Made by a program: the position numbers and the translations under genes
Shown: one piece after another, positions 43,454 through 51,940 of the stretch
Layout of the letters: each line of letters starts with the position of its first letter
Numbering within the stretch: the stretch's first letter is position 1
NCBI GenBank assembly: GCA_964558915.1
Contig: CAZLFV010000004.1
Location: 1 to 64,000, forward strand
Origin: CAZKEW01 sp964558915
GTDB taxonomy: Bacteria; Acidobacteriota; Aminicenantia; Aminicenantales; UBA8522
Direction: 5' to 3'
DNA length: 64,000 nucleotides
Notes under the pieces: model-generated
Databases searched by the model: none
Seen by the model: the letters and a program-made list of their open reading frames with translations, nothing else
What the model was told of the DNA's origin: nothing

Positions 43454-45069
43454 TCGTTCTCTTTCGGCCCGCTTTGAAGAGAATTCCGCCGAAGCGCCTT
43501 CCAGGTCCTGACGGAAAGTTGGTTTGGAGGGGGGCTGGTTCGAAAAGAGGGGACCGCTGCGAAGGAAAAGGCTTTTTCCACTCCTCCCCAGAGTTTTTTC
43601 CGGGAAAGATTGGAGGCGGAGAAAATGATTACGCCCGGTGCCCCGGCCTTCCTGACCGTATCTATCGTCTGGATGATCTTAGTCTCGGGAAAGAACCCGA
43701 CAGGCGGGTCGGCAAGGATGCGGGTGAGTCCATCGGCGAGAGCCTGTCTGGTGAGTTTCCCCTTGAGGAAAGAGTTGTATTGACTCTTCAGCTCTTTGGC
43801 CCGGGGCGGGGAAAACCGACTAATGGAGGCGATATTAGCATCCATGAACCGGCCGAATTCGGTTTGGGGCCCTGAAGAGACATCTGTCTTCAAGAATTGA
43901 AGGGCCTGCTCCCAGGGGTCCAGTTCTTCACGGAAAATGTAATGTGCGTCCAGCCCGACAAGATAACTGCAGTTCTCTCCGACCCATCCGACCTGGGCCC
44001 GCACTACATCCGCAAGGTAGGTTAGGTAATCCTCGAAGCTGCCCTGGAAATGGCTCCGGTAGGTCATGGTCATGGCAATATCCAGCCAAGGCGCAAAGTC
44101 CGTCCACCGCTGAGCGATGAACCTCCCGCTTTTCATCGGGTTGACAAAAACCGCGGCCGACATCTCGATCTCCGGACGAATCGCGGCCGCCCTTTCCCAG
44201 GCTTCCCGCACAAATCTGTTGATAGCGTCGCACCGCAGGGTGTAATAAAAATAATCCAGGTCGGGCCGGTTGATCGCTTTCCCCTCAAGGATAAACCTGG
44301 CCTTTTCTTCCCTTGACATCTGCGGCCAGGTCGAAGGCCTGACCGTGAAGTCGAGGTCCCAGTTGGACTCTTCTCGGAGGCGTGTTTTTTTCAGGGCAAT
44401 CCGGACATCCGACTTGGAAGGATAGTATAAAAGATTGTCGCTTAAAAAATGCTCCAGGCAATAATCACAGAAGCAGTAGGAATCCGGGGCCACATCGCCC
44501 GGATAGCGGACATAATCGTGATGGATTCCGTCCACAGGATAATCCCGGACCACCTCCTCGATCATCGGAAGAAGCCATTGGTCGGTATAGCCGGGACGGC
44601 GGTTCGGACACATCCAGACCGGACCATAGACCTGGTCCGGAGTCAATTGTTCCCCCGCCGTCAAGCCGCCCTCGGGGTTGAGCATGGCCCATTCGGGATG
44701 GGCCTTGAAGGCTGGTGAGTCCTTGCCCTCAGGGAAATCGCAGAGCCAGGCATGGACCTTGATGCCGTACTTGGGAGCGATAGCAGTGATCGCTTTAAGA
44801 AGGTCGAAGTCTTTGTAGTCCGGATGCACGGCCTCGGGAAATGCCTTGCTCTTCCAGAAGATGTGGCCAAGCGTATCCTTGACAAGCGGGACGACAATTT
44901 GAATGTTGGCTTTTTTCAGGATCTTGAAAAATTCTTCAACGTCTTTTTCGCTCTTGCCGAAATCGGCGGGGCCGGCCCAGACTCCCCGGCCTTCTCTCCT
45001 TGCAGGGGTTTGAGCCAGCAAGGCCAGGGGGAGCACAAAAATCAAAAAGAAGAGACTCATTTTCCTCAT
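43450..45069 (-). CDS. Exported family-10-like glycosyl hydrolase (GHL10/DUF187)
   Basis: A 539-residue protein with a signal peptide (MRKMSLFFLIFVLPLALLAQ) followed by a TIM-barrel of the GHL10/DUF187 type: REGRGVWAG at the start, KYGIKVHAWLCDFP, VDGIHHDYVRYPG and SAAVFVNP / WLDIAMTMTYRS. Acidic and tyrosine residues in the DYVRYPG loop are the presumed active-site region. Related proteins act on cell-wall or surface polysaccharides, but few have been tested. AGGAGGT ribosome site precedes the ATG. The stop shares CTAG with the convergent yyaL-like stop. Confidence 0.82.
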   Translation of the reverse strand: MRKMSLFFLIFVLPLALLAQTPARREGRGVWAGPADFGKSEKDVEEFFKILKKANIQIVVPLVKDTLGHIFWKSKAFPEAVHPDYKDFDLLKAITAIAPKYGIKVHAWLCDFPEGKDSPAFKAHPEWAMLNPEGGLTAGEQLTPDQVYGPVWMCPNRRPGYTDQWLLPMIEEVVRDYPVDGIHHDYVRYPGDVAPDSYCFCDYCLEHFLSDNLLYYPSKSDVRIALKKTRLREESNWDLDFTVRPSTWPQMSREEKARFILEGKAINRPDLDYFYYTLRCDAINRFVREAWERAAAIRPEIEMSAAVFVNPMKSGRFIAQRWTDFAPWLDIAMTMTYRSHFQGSFEDYLTYLADVVRAQVGWVGENCSYLVGLDAHYIFREELDPWEQALQFLKTDVSSGPQTEFGRFMDANIASISRFSPPRAKELKSQYNSFLKGKLTRQALADGLTRILADPPVGFFPETKIIQTIDTVRKAGAPGVIIFSASNLSRKKLWGGVEKAFSFAAVPSFRTSPPPNQLSVRTWKALRRNSLQSGPKEND

Positions 45070-45110
45070 GTTGATACCTCCTGAAAATTCTCTGCCCTTG
45101 CGTCGGTTTA

Positions 45111-45139
45111 TTACTAATAGAAAAGATATGTTTAGTCAA
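45111..45139 (-). promoter_or_regulatory. Promoter of the GHL10-like gene
   Basis: Minus-strand TTGACT (45134-45139), 17-base spacer, TAGTAA (45111-45116). The start of transcription would be about 36 bases before the ATG, with a Shine-Dalgarno in the leader. Confidence 0.4.
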
Positions 45140-45166
45140 ATAGCGAACCGTTCATGAAAAAAACCA

Positions 45167-45195
45167 TTGAACCCTCTTTTGCTAATAATTATAAT
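45167..45195 (+). promoter_or_regulatory. Promoter of the multiheme cytochrome operon
   Basis: TTGAAC (45167-45172), 17-base spacer, perfect TATAAT (45190-45195). The predicted start near 45202 lies within a perfect 10-bp palindrome (45199-45208). Confidence 0.65.
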
Positions 45196-45198
45196 CTC

Positions 45199-45208
45199 GT
45201 CACGTGAC
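45199..45208. promoter_or_regulatory. Palindrome GTCACGTGAC at the start of transcription
   Basis: A perfect 10-bp palindrome beginning 4 bases after the -10 box of the cytochrome operon. A repressor bound here would block initiation; the factor is unknown. Confidence 0.4.
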
Positions 45209-45223
45209 TGGAGAGGAGAGGAC

Positions 45224-46588
45224 ATGAAAGCAACGGTTGCTGCCTTCATTTTTCTGACTCTCGGCGTGTTCTTCTTTCTCGGCCTGAATCCCGGCCAAAA
45301 CATCAAGGCCGGCGACCAAGCCCTCGGGACACGGAAATATGACGATTACGAAACCCCAAGATTTTGCGGAACCTCATGCCATACGGATTTTTACCAGCAG
45401 TGGACTCAGGCAATGATGTCCCAAGCCTACACTCATCACTGGGATGAAATCGAGTACTTTAAGCTGGCTGTTCCGCATGCCGAGAAGGACAGCGCAGTGG
45501 CCGGAGTCAAAGCAGGATGCAACGGATGCCACGCTCCCTTCGCTTTTCTCGCGGGCGATGTCCCCCCTCCCAAACCCGCCGTGAACAGCCGCGCCAACGA
45601 ATCGGTCTCCTGCGACCTCTGTCATACTGTCACCGGGTTCGCCGGCGACACCCCTTTTAACTTTAACTGGATCTCCGAGCCCGGGAAGACTAAATACGGA
45701 CCGCGCGAGGGCAAGAATTCGCCCGAGCACAACCTGATGAAATCAGAATTCCTGGGGAAAGCCGAATTTTGCGGGACTTGTCACAACGAAAAGAGCCCCT
45801 ACGGAGCCTGGGTCAAAGCCACTCAGCTGGAATGGAAGGAGGGGCCTTATGCGGCCCAGGGAGTGAAATGCCACGATTGCCACATGACCTATGCTTCGCT
45901 GAAGACAGCGTCCATGGGAAATTCCTACCCGGACGCCCGGCTCCATCTTTTTCACGGAGCGCACGACCCCGGCAAGGTCAGGGGGACGATCGAGCTGAGG
46001 ATCCAGCCGGATATCAGAGAAGCCGAGCCCGGTGAGGCCGTCAAGTTCACCATCGCCCTTTTTAACCAGAAAACAGGTCATAAGTTTCCCACCGGCTCCG
46101 TAGAGGACCGGATTGTCTGGATGCATGTCGAGGCTGTGGACGCCAAGGGGAATGTGTACCATCTCCCCGTAGACAAGAAAGGGTTTGAAGGCGAAGAATA
46201 CACCATAGGCGCGGATGTGCTGGCCTATCAGGATATGGGAATCGCCCTAGGAGATGCAACCTTCAAGGGAGTGCAAAGAGACGGCATACCCGTGGGCGAC
46301 CGGATTTTCCGAATGGCCTATTTCGACCCACAAGGACGGATGACCATGCAGCAATGGAACACCAAATCCTTCGGCACAGACTATCGGATTGGCCCGCGGG
46401 AAACGAAGATCGAAACCTGCACATTCACGCTCCCTGATACAATTCCGCCCGGGACGCTGAGAGTCACAGCCGTACTCAATTATCAGAAATTGGTCAAACC
46501 AGTAGCCGACTTCCTGGGAGTGCCGGATGATGAATCGGAAATCATCATAGTCAACGAGCACTCGACCGCGGTCACAGTCCTTCAATAA
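45224..46588 (+). CDS. Exported multiheme c-type cytochrome
   Basis: A 454-residue protein with an uncleaved or cleaved N-terminal hydrophobic segment (about 4-22). It has four CXXCH sites (CNGCH, CDLCH, CGTCH, CHDCH) and a first site reading CGTSCH (CX3CH), all in the N-terminal half; the spacing of CGTSCHTDFYQQW recalls cytochrome c554-type proteins. The C-terminal half is beta-rich with FTIALFNQKTGHKFPTGS, a conserved part of this cytochrome family. Likely periplasmic electron carrier or reductase. ATG 45224 has a GAGGAGAGG ribosome site; an upstream frame is ignored. Followed 9 bases later by the heme-tagged barrel protein. Confidence 0.88.
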   Translation: MKATVAAFIFLTLGVFFFLGLNPGQNIKAGDQALGTRKYDDYETPRFCGTSCHTDFYQQWTQAMMSQAYTHHWDEIEYFKLAVPHAEKDSAVAGVKAGCNGCHAPFAFLAGDVPPPKPAVNSRANESVSCDLCHTVTGFAGDTPFNFNWISEPGKTKYGPREGKNSPEHNLMKSEFLGKAEFCGTCHNEKSPYGAWVKATQLEWKEGPYAAQGVKCHDCHMTYASLKTASMGNSYPDARLHLFHGAHDPGKVRGTIELRIQPDIREAEPGEAVKFTIALFNQKTGHKFPTGSVEDRIVWMHVEAVDAKGNVYHLPVDKKGFEGEEYTIGADVLAYQDMGIALGDATFKGVQRDGIPVGDRIFRMAYFDPQGRMTMQQWNTKSFGTDYRIGPRETKIETCTFTLPDTIPPGTLRVTAVLNYQKLVKPVADFLGVPDDESEIIIVNEHSTAVTVLQ

Positions 46589-46597
46589 GGTGACAAA

Positions 46598-47776
46598 ATG
46601 AAAAAATCAACCCTCATTTTCCTGGGAACTGTTCTCTTTCTTCAAGCGGCTGTGGTCCGGCTTCAGGCGATACCGGCCTTCGCCCGCAAATACACGATGA
46701 CCTGCAAGACCTGTCACGCTCCCTTTCCCAAGCTCAAGAGCTACGGGGAGGAGTTCGCGGCCAACGGCTATGTCATTAAAGACAAAGATACCCCGCGTTA
46801 TTATGTCGATACAGGCGACAATTTTCTCTCCTTGCTCCGGGAAGCCCCGATCGCCTTACGGCTGGAGGGATACGTCACTTATGATTATTCCCACACCAAA
46901 CAATTGGATTTCACAGCTCCGTACTTGATCAAATTCCTCTCGGGGGGCGAGATCACTAAGAACATTTCCTACTATTTCTATTTTTTCTTTTCCGAGGTTG
47001 GGGAGATAGTCGGACTCGAAGACGCCTTCCTGATGTTTAACAGCCTGTTCGGTTCCAGCCTGGACTTCTATATCGGTCAGTTTCAAGTATGTGACCCGGT
47101 CTTCAAGCGAGAGTGCCGCCTCAGCTTCGAGGACTACGCGATTTATACGGCCAAACCGGGCACCTCCCAAATTACTCTAACCTACGACAGGGGGGTCATG
47201 TTGAATTATGAGCTTCCCACGAAGACAGACCTCTGGCTGGAAATTGTCAACGGCAGCGGAATTGACCCGGCCAATCCCTTCGGAAACTTCGATTCGGACA
47301 AGTACAAGAATCCTGTTTTCAGGGCCTCCCAGGAAATCGGCGCCAATTTCCGGCTGGGCGGGTTGGGCTACCTCGGCAAGGAAGAGCAGGACAGCATCGT
47401 CAATTCCGTGTGGATGGTGGGTATCGACGCCACTGTATCCGCCACAGCTCTTGAACTCAACCTTCAATACCTGGAGCGCAGCGACAGCAACCCCTATTTC
47501 GTTGTTTCTCTTATGGAAGGCCCGAAAATCAAGACGAGAGGCGGGTTTGCGGAGCTGATCTTTCTCCCTAAAGGGGATGACAGCCGCTGGTATCTCGTGG
47601 GACTCTTCAACCACGTCAGGTCAGGCATCAAAGAGCTGGACTACACTTCGGCCACGCTCCACTATGGCCGGCTCTTGAGAAGAAACATCCGGGCCACGGC
47701 TGAACTTACTTATGTTCTTGACAGCATTTATAACGAGTATGCCCAGGTCGAGGCCGGACTGATCCTGGCTTTTTGA
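46598..47776 (+). CDS. Outer-membrane barrel protein with N-terminal heme c motif
   Basis: A 392-residue protein. A signal peptide (residues 1-24) is followed by IPAFARKYTMTCKTCHAPFP, with a heme c site at C36-C39-H40, and FGEEF-like KSYGEEFAANGY, then repeated amphipathic beta strands (about 75-392) ending in an aromatic C-terminus (LILAF), typical of an outer-membrane porin. This 'heme plug plus barrel' family is often found next to multiheme cytochromes in metal-respiring or anaerobic bacteria and is usually uncharacterised. With the upstream multiheme cytochrome it may pass electrons across the outer membrane. Confidence 0.8.
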   Translation: MKKSTLIFLGTVLFLQAAVVRLQAIPAFARKYTMTCKTCHAPFPKLKSYGEEFAANGYVIKDKDTPRYYVDTGDNFLSLLREAPIALRLEGYVTYDYSHTKQLDFTAPYLIKFLSGGEITKNISYYFYFFFSEVGEIVGLEDAFLMFNSLFGSSLDFYIGQFQVCDPVFKRECRLSFEDYAIYTAKPGTSQITLTYDRGVMLNYELPTKTDLWLEIVNGSGIDPANPFGNFDSDKYKNPVFRASQEIGANFRLGGLGYLGKEEQDSIVNSVWMVGIDATVSATALELNLQYLERSDSNPYFVVSLMEGPKIKTRGGFAELIFLPKGDDSRWYLVGLFNHVRSGIKELDYTSATLHYGRLLRRNIRATAELTYVLDSIYNEYAQVEAGLILAF

Positions 47777-47844
47777 GGCCGCGAAGAAATTCGCTGAGGA
47801 CCCGCGCGTCTGCATTTTTTAGGAGCCGAAGATCTCTATTCTCC

Positions 47845-47874
47845 TTAACATTTTTATTTGTTTCTCGATATACT
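47845..47874 (+). promoter_or_regulatory. Promoter of the ECF sigma operon
   Basis: TTAACA (47845-47850), 18-base spacer, TATACT (47869-47874). It ends 10 bases before the ATG at 47885, so initiation should be about 4 nt upstream of the start codon. Confidence 0.55.
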
Positions 47875-47884
47875 CTTATGTGAA

Positions 47885-48442
47885 ATGGACGAAAAGGAGA
47901 ACCGTTTGATCGAACTCGTCCTGCACGGAAACGTCGAGGCTTTTGAGCCCCTGATCACTCCCTATCGGAAGACTATCCTGAGCCTGGCCTACCGGCTCAG
48001 CCGGAACCGGGAAGACGCTCAAGAAATCTCTCAGGACGCCCTGTTGCGGGCCTTTCGATACTTGCGCACTTACGATAAAAAAAGAAGCTTTCGGAACTGG
48101 CTGCTCCAGATTCTCGTCAATGCCTGGCGAAGTCGGCAGAAACCGAAGCCCGAGCGAGAGAGCCCGGAGCAATTTCTTCAGCGAAGCTCTGATGATGACC
48201 CGCAACAGAGACACTTGCAGGAGGAAGCCAGGACTCAACTCCTGGACTGTCTCGCTTGCCTGAGCCCGCGCGAAAAAGAAGTTGTTCTCCTGCGGGATAT
48301 CGAAGACCGGAGTATTAAAGATACGGCCACGATCCTAGGCTCTTCGCCGCTTTCTGTCCGCGTCCATCTTTGCTCAGCACGGAAAAAGCTCAAGGACAGA
48401 ATCAAGGAGAAATTCCCCTTTCTTATAGAGGACCGGAGATGA
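47885..48442 (+). CDS. RNA polymerase ECF-type sigma factor
   Basis: A 185-residue sigma-70 family factor with region 2 (about 15-80, FEPLITPYRKTILSLAYRLSRNREDAQEISQDALLRAFRYL) and region 4 (about 125-175, LSPREKEVVLLRDIEDRSIKDTATILGSSPLSVRVHLCSARKKL). No region 3, as expected of ECF factors. ATG 47885 is used because the promoter -10 lies inside a longer frame from 47858. The next gene, an anti-sigma factor, overlaps by ATGA, a typical arrangement. Confidence 0.95.
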   Translation: MDEKENRLIELVLHGNVEAFEPLITPYRKTILSLAYRLSRNREDAQEISQDALLRAFRYLRTYDKKRSFRNWLLQILVNAWRSRQKPKPERESPEQFLQRSSDDDPQQRHLQEEARTQLLDCLACLSPREKEVVLLRDIEDRSIKDTATILGSSPLSVRVHLCSARKKLKDRIKEKFPFLIEDRR

Positions 48443-49071
48443 CCTGTAAACAACGCAAGAAGCATATCCCTCTTCTCGCCGGAGGCGACCTCCCGGAAAG
48501 AAAAGCCCGGCGGTTGAGAAGGCATCTCAAGGCCTGCGAGGCGTGCCGGAAAGAACTCAAAGAATATGAAGCGATCTTGGCAGGCATAAAATCCTTCGCC
48601 CTCGAGGAAGAGCGGGATTGGGAAGAAGAGGAATGGCAGAGTCTCCTGCAAAAAGTGACCGCCGAAAAACCCGGGCCGTGCGTCTTGTCTCTCGGCGTCC
48701 AGACAAGAACGGCCTGGGCCTACGGATTCCTCGTCTTGCTCGTCTTGGGCCTGACCGCTTTTCTATTCTGGACGATTTTGAGTCATCGAAAAACTGTCGG
48801 GGTTATCAAGAACATCACTATTACTCAAGCGCAGCCCGCTCGGACATTTCAGGCCGGAGAGACCGTGGTGCCGCAAATCGAAGACGCCCCTTTTGTAGCG
48901 AGAGCACCGAGGCTCCGCCGCGAAAAACTCGAGCCAACGTTTCAGGCCGCGCTTCCTGAGGAAGTCTCGCCTCAAGAACGGCTCAGTTTGACTCTCATTT
49001 CCAGTAAATCAGGACTCCGAGTCCACTGGATTTTCGATAAAAATTTTGAATGGAAGGAGACCGGAAGATGA
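48439..49071 (+). CDS. Zinc-finger anti-sigma factor
   Basis: A 210-residue membrane protein. The N-terminal ZAS domain has HLKACEAC (H-x3-C-x2-C; about 29-36) preceded by MTCKQRKKHIPLLAGGDL, with a membrane helix at about 92-115 (AYGFLVLLVLGLTAFLFW) and a periplasmic tail of about 95 residues. It would hold the adjacent sigma factor until a periplasmic signal releases it. ATG overlaps the sigma stop; an upstream in-frame start at 48370 lies within the sigma gene. Confidence 0.9.
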   Translation: MTCKQRKKHIPLLAGGDLPERKARRLRRHLKACEACRKELKEYEAILAGIKSFALEEERDWEEEEWQSLLQKVTAEKPGPCVLSLGVQTRTAWAYGFLVLLVLGLTAFLFWTILSHRKTVGVIKNITITQAQPARTFQAGETVVPQIEDAPFVARAPRLRREKLEPTFQAALPEEVSPQERLSLTLISSKSGLRVHWIFDKNFEWKETGR

Positions 49072-49799
49072 AAAATTCGATCGCAACCGCTTCTTTCCTC
49101 GCCATGGCCTTGTTTCTTGTCCTCGTCGCTACGGGCTTGGCTCAAGAAACTCCGCCGAAGATGGTCCAGGAGATCGTCAAGCTCAAGTATTCCAAGAGCA
49201 ACGTGCTCCTCAGCGGAGGGATCCTGTACACTTTCCTCAGTCCCCAGGGACGCATTAACTCGAACCCGGAAGCCGGACTGATTACGATCAGCGACTTCCC
49301 CGAGAACGTCAAAAAAATTCTCGCACTGATTCGCGAGCTCGACGTAAAGCCGGCCGATATCCAGTTCACGATACAGCTTGTTCTGGGGTCGGCCGCCAGT
49401 GAAGAACAAGTGGATGAGTCTCTCAAAAATGATCCCGTCATCAGGGAGCTCAAAACCTTGTTGAGCTACAAGTCCTTCGGCCTGCTGGACACGTCCTTCA
49501 TCCGCGCTATCGACGGCGAGGTCTCCGAGGTCACCATGGGAAAGGACGCCGAACTCCGGCTCGAGCTCCGGCCCAAGTTTATCAAGGAAGAAAAAGACCA
49601 GCTCATTCAAGTGGAGGCCCAGCTGACCAGAAGGGGCGGGATCATCGAAAGCGGAGGTAACGCCCGCCGGGAATCAACAGTTTTGCTCACCGCCCACTTG
49701 ACCATGAAATCCGGTGAAAAAACGGTCGTCGGCGTCTCCAAGATGAACGGCGGAGAGAAGGGGCTGATCCTCATCATCTCGGGCAAAATCACGGGTTAA
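49068..49799 (+). CDS. Exported protein with secretin-N-like domain
   Basis: A 243-residue protein with a signal peptide (MKNSIATASFLAMALFLVLVATGLAQ). The middle part contains VKLKYSKSNVLL, NSNPEAGLITISDFPENVKKILALIRELD, a pattern found in the N1 (NolW-like) domains of secretins. The C-terminal half is beta-rich with repeated GGNARRESTVLLTAHL-type strands that look like the start of a secretin sheet. It overlaps the anti-sigma gene by four bases, so it is the likely target or sensor partner of the sigma system. No full secretin core, so it may pair with a secretin elsewhere. Confidence 0.6.
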   Translation: MKNSIATASFLAMALFLVLVATGLAQETPPKMVQEIVKLKYSKSNVLLSGGILYTFLSPQGRINSNPEAGLITISDFPENVKKILALIRELDVKPADIQFTIQLVLGSAASEEQVDESLKNDPVIRELKTLLSYKSFGLLDTSFIRAIDGEVSEVTMGKDAELRLELRPKFIKEEKDQLIQVEAQLTRRGGIIESGGNARRESTVLLTAHLTMKSGEKTVVGVSKMNGGEKGLILIISGKITG

Positions 49800-49843
49800 A
49801 AGAAGCACGGAAAACCGACGCGGGATTCTTAAAGGGCAATCGC

Positions 49844-51940
49844 TTATCGGACTTTCTTGCGGACATCCCTGAAGCCGGGGTTCCATTCCTTGATGGCTCG
49901 ATAAAGCTCCTGGGCTTTTTGCTTTTCGTCCTTGTCCTCATACAGAGACGCTAGCTCATATTCAAGGAAAAAGAATTCCTCAGACTTATCAGGAACCAAT
50001 TTTAAGCATTCCTGGAGCCACCGGAGCGCTTCCTCCACCTCATTTTTCTTCCGGTACGCCTTGCTGATGATGCTGTAGCATTCAAGCTTCCGGTCCGGTT
50101 CCTTGGCAGCGAGCAGAAGCTCTTCAATGGCCTCATCGAGCAAGCCCTGCTCGAGAAATGCCAGGCCGAGATGAAAACGTGTCTCATAAGCCTTGGCGTC
50201 GACCCGCTTGCGGAGCTCCTCCCTGAAATCCCTGACAATCTCAGAGAGTTCCTTCTCCAGGACGGAAATATCCCCCCGGAGCTGCTGTGAATAAACGCCC
50301 CTAATCATGGCCAGCTCATCCCCAATTTTTTCTCCAAGATCATAATATCTCATCCCGGGCGCTTCCTCAGAAGGAAGAGGCAGAATCTCCGTGTCGGCGA
50401 AAATTTCAGCCGCTGTGACTCGTCTTCCAGCACTCCCTTCGCCCTGAAGGAGAGAAAAAAACGTTTTGGCCAGCTCCGGAGTCGCGACGATTTTCTCCTC
50501 TATTTCCTGGATTTTCTCGACTCGGGAAGGAATTTCGTCGGTCCTGATATCGGTCCTGATTTTCTCCAAGTCCGCTATTTTCTCCTCTATTTTGCGAGAA
50601 AAGGGAAACTTAAGACTCAGGTTTTCCAGAATCCTCCGGGCATTCCGGACGAGTCCCTGGCTCACATACAGGTCAACCCTGGAGAGAAGAAGGTCGAGAC
50701 TTTCCTCGTCTGTCGCGGCATAGGCCAGGACTTCTTCCTCCCCTACTTTTTCATCGACAAATCCGAGCTGTCTTCGCAAATTCCAATACTCCTGGACGAG
50801 CGCTTCATCCTTCGGGCAGAGCTCCATAAGCTCGGACAAGGCGACGAACATGTTCTCCGTGGATTTTTGTTCCCGGGCTTCTGCCAAAATAACCCGGCAA
50901 ACGACTTCCAGGTTATCTTTCTGCTTCTTGGACTTGTAAATCGCAGCCAGTTTTTCCAGGGCAGGAAGATGAAGATGCTTGGCGCTGAGAACGATCCCAA
51001 GAAGCCCGACCGCCGCGTCTTCCTTCTGTTTTTTGATCAAGTTTCCGATCAGTGGTTCCAAGAGCTTATAGGCTTTTTCAGGCCTGTTTTGAAGACTGTA
51101 GACTTTCCCGAGCTTAATCCTAGCTTTGGTATTCAGGGGGTTCTGCTCGACGACTCCAGAAAATATCTCCTCCGCCTTTTTGAGCTCGCCGTCCTCAAGG
51201 TAGAGGGTTCCGAGGATATTGTTAAAATGAAGATTCTCCTTGTCTCCCCGCAGAATCTTGTTGACGATTCCGATCGCCTCTTTCCTCAGCCCTTTCCTTT
51301 TGAGAATTTCGATTTTATTTGTCAGAGTCCGGGCGTCATCTTTTTTGAGCGACTGGGCCTTTTGGATAATCTTTTCCGCCTCCTCGTTCTCACCCCGGCC
51401 GAGCAGTATCTCGGCAGCATCATTGAGCTGGAGGACCGCCTCTTCGATAAACCCCTCCTGGCTAAAGAGCTCAGCCAAAGAGAGTTTGAAGGAGATATTT
51501 CCCTGGTCCAGCTTGACCAGCTTGTGGTAAAGAAACATGAGTTCCTTTGTCCGCCTCTCTTTTCTCAGCCTTTGTTCTGCTTTCAGGTATTCCCTCTTGG
51601 CCTCCGTCGCAAAGCCTTGTGTGTCAAAAAGGTCTCCCATCCTGACCATGATCACGACATTATCAGGGTCAACCTTGGTGATTTTCTTGTAGATGGCTAA
51701 GGCCCGGGAATAAAAGCCCGTGGATTCGTAGTAGCTGGCGACAGATTGATACGCTTTGACGGCTTCCTCATTCCGGTCCATTTTCACATAGAGGTCGCCG
51801 ATGATGTTATTGACAGTCAGGTCCGGCGCTTCCCCGGCCAGTAGCTTCTTGTATTCAACAATCGCCTCTTCGAGTCGGCCGGCGCTCGCCTGCCTTTCCG
51901 CAAGCTCGATGATCCTTGTCTTATCTTTCATATTGTTCAT
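49844..51940 (-). CDS. Large TPR-repeat protein
   Basis: A 698-residue cytoplasmic protein, almost entirely tetratricopeptide-like helical repeats (many AxxxY...P...A units such as NNIIGDLYVKMDRNEEAVKAYQSVASYYES and NNILGTLYLEDGELKKAEEIFSGVV), with an acidic middle region (about 395-520) and further repeats at the C-terminus. No signal peptide or catalytic motif. Such proteins act as scaffolds for protein complexes. It overlaps rnhB by four bases and is the last gene of the ffh-rplS block. The partner is not known. Confidence 0.85.
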   Translation of the reverse strand: MNNMKDKTRIIELAERQASAGRLEEAIVEYKKLLAGEAPDLTVNNIIGDLYVKMDRNEEAVKAYQSVASYYESTGFYSRALAIYKKITKVDPDNVVIMVRMGDLFDTQGFATEAKREYLKAEQRLRKERRTKELMFLYHKLVKLDQGNISFKLSLAELFSQEGFIEEAVLQLNDAAEILLGRGENEEAEKIIQKAQSLKKDDARTLTNKIEILKRKGLRKEAIGIVNKILRGDKENLHFNNILGTLYLEDGELKKAEEIFSGVVEQNPLNTKARIKLGKVYSLQNRPEKAYKLLEPLIGNLIKKQKEDAAVGLLGIVLSAKHLHLPALEKLAAIYKSKKQKDNLEVVCRVILAEAREQKSTENMFVALSELMELCPKDEALVQEYWNLRRQLGFVDEKVGEEEVLAYAATDEESLDLLLSRVDLYVSQGLVRNARRILENLSLKFPFSRKIEEKIADLEKIRTDIRTDEIPSRVEKIQEIEEKIVATPELAKTFFSLLQGEGSAGRRVTAAEIFADTEILPLPSEEAPGMRYYDLGEKIGDELAMIRGVYSQQLRGDISVLEKELSEIVRDFREELRKRVDAKAYETRFHLGLAFLEQGLLDEAIEELLLAAKEPDRKLECYSIISKAYRKKNEVEEALRWLQECLKLVPDKSEEFFFLEYELASLYEDKDEKQKAQELYRAIKEWNPGFRDVRKKVR

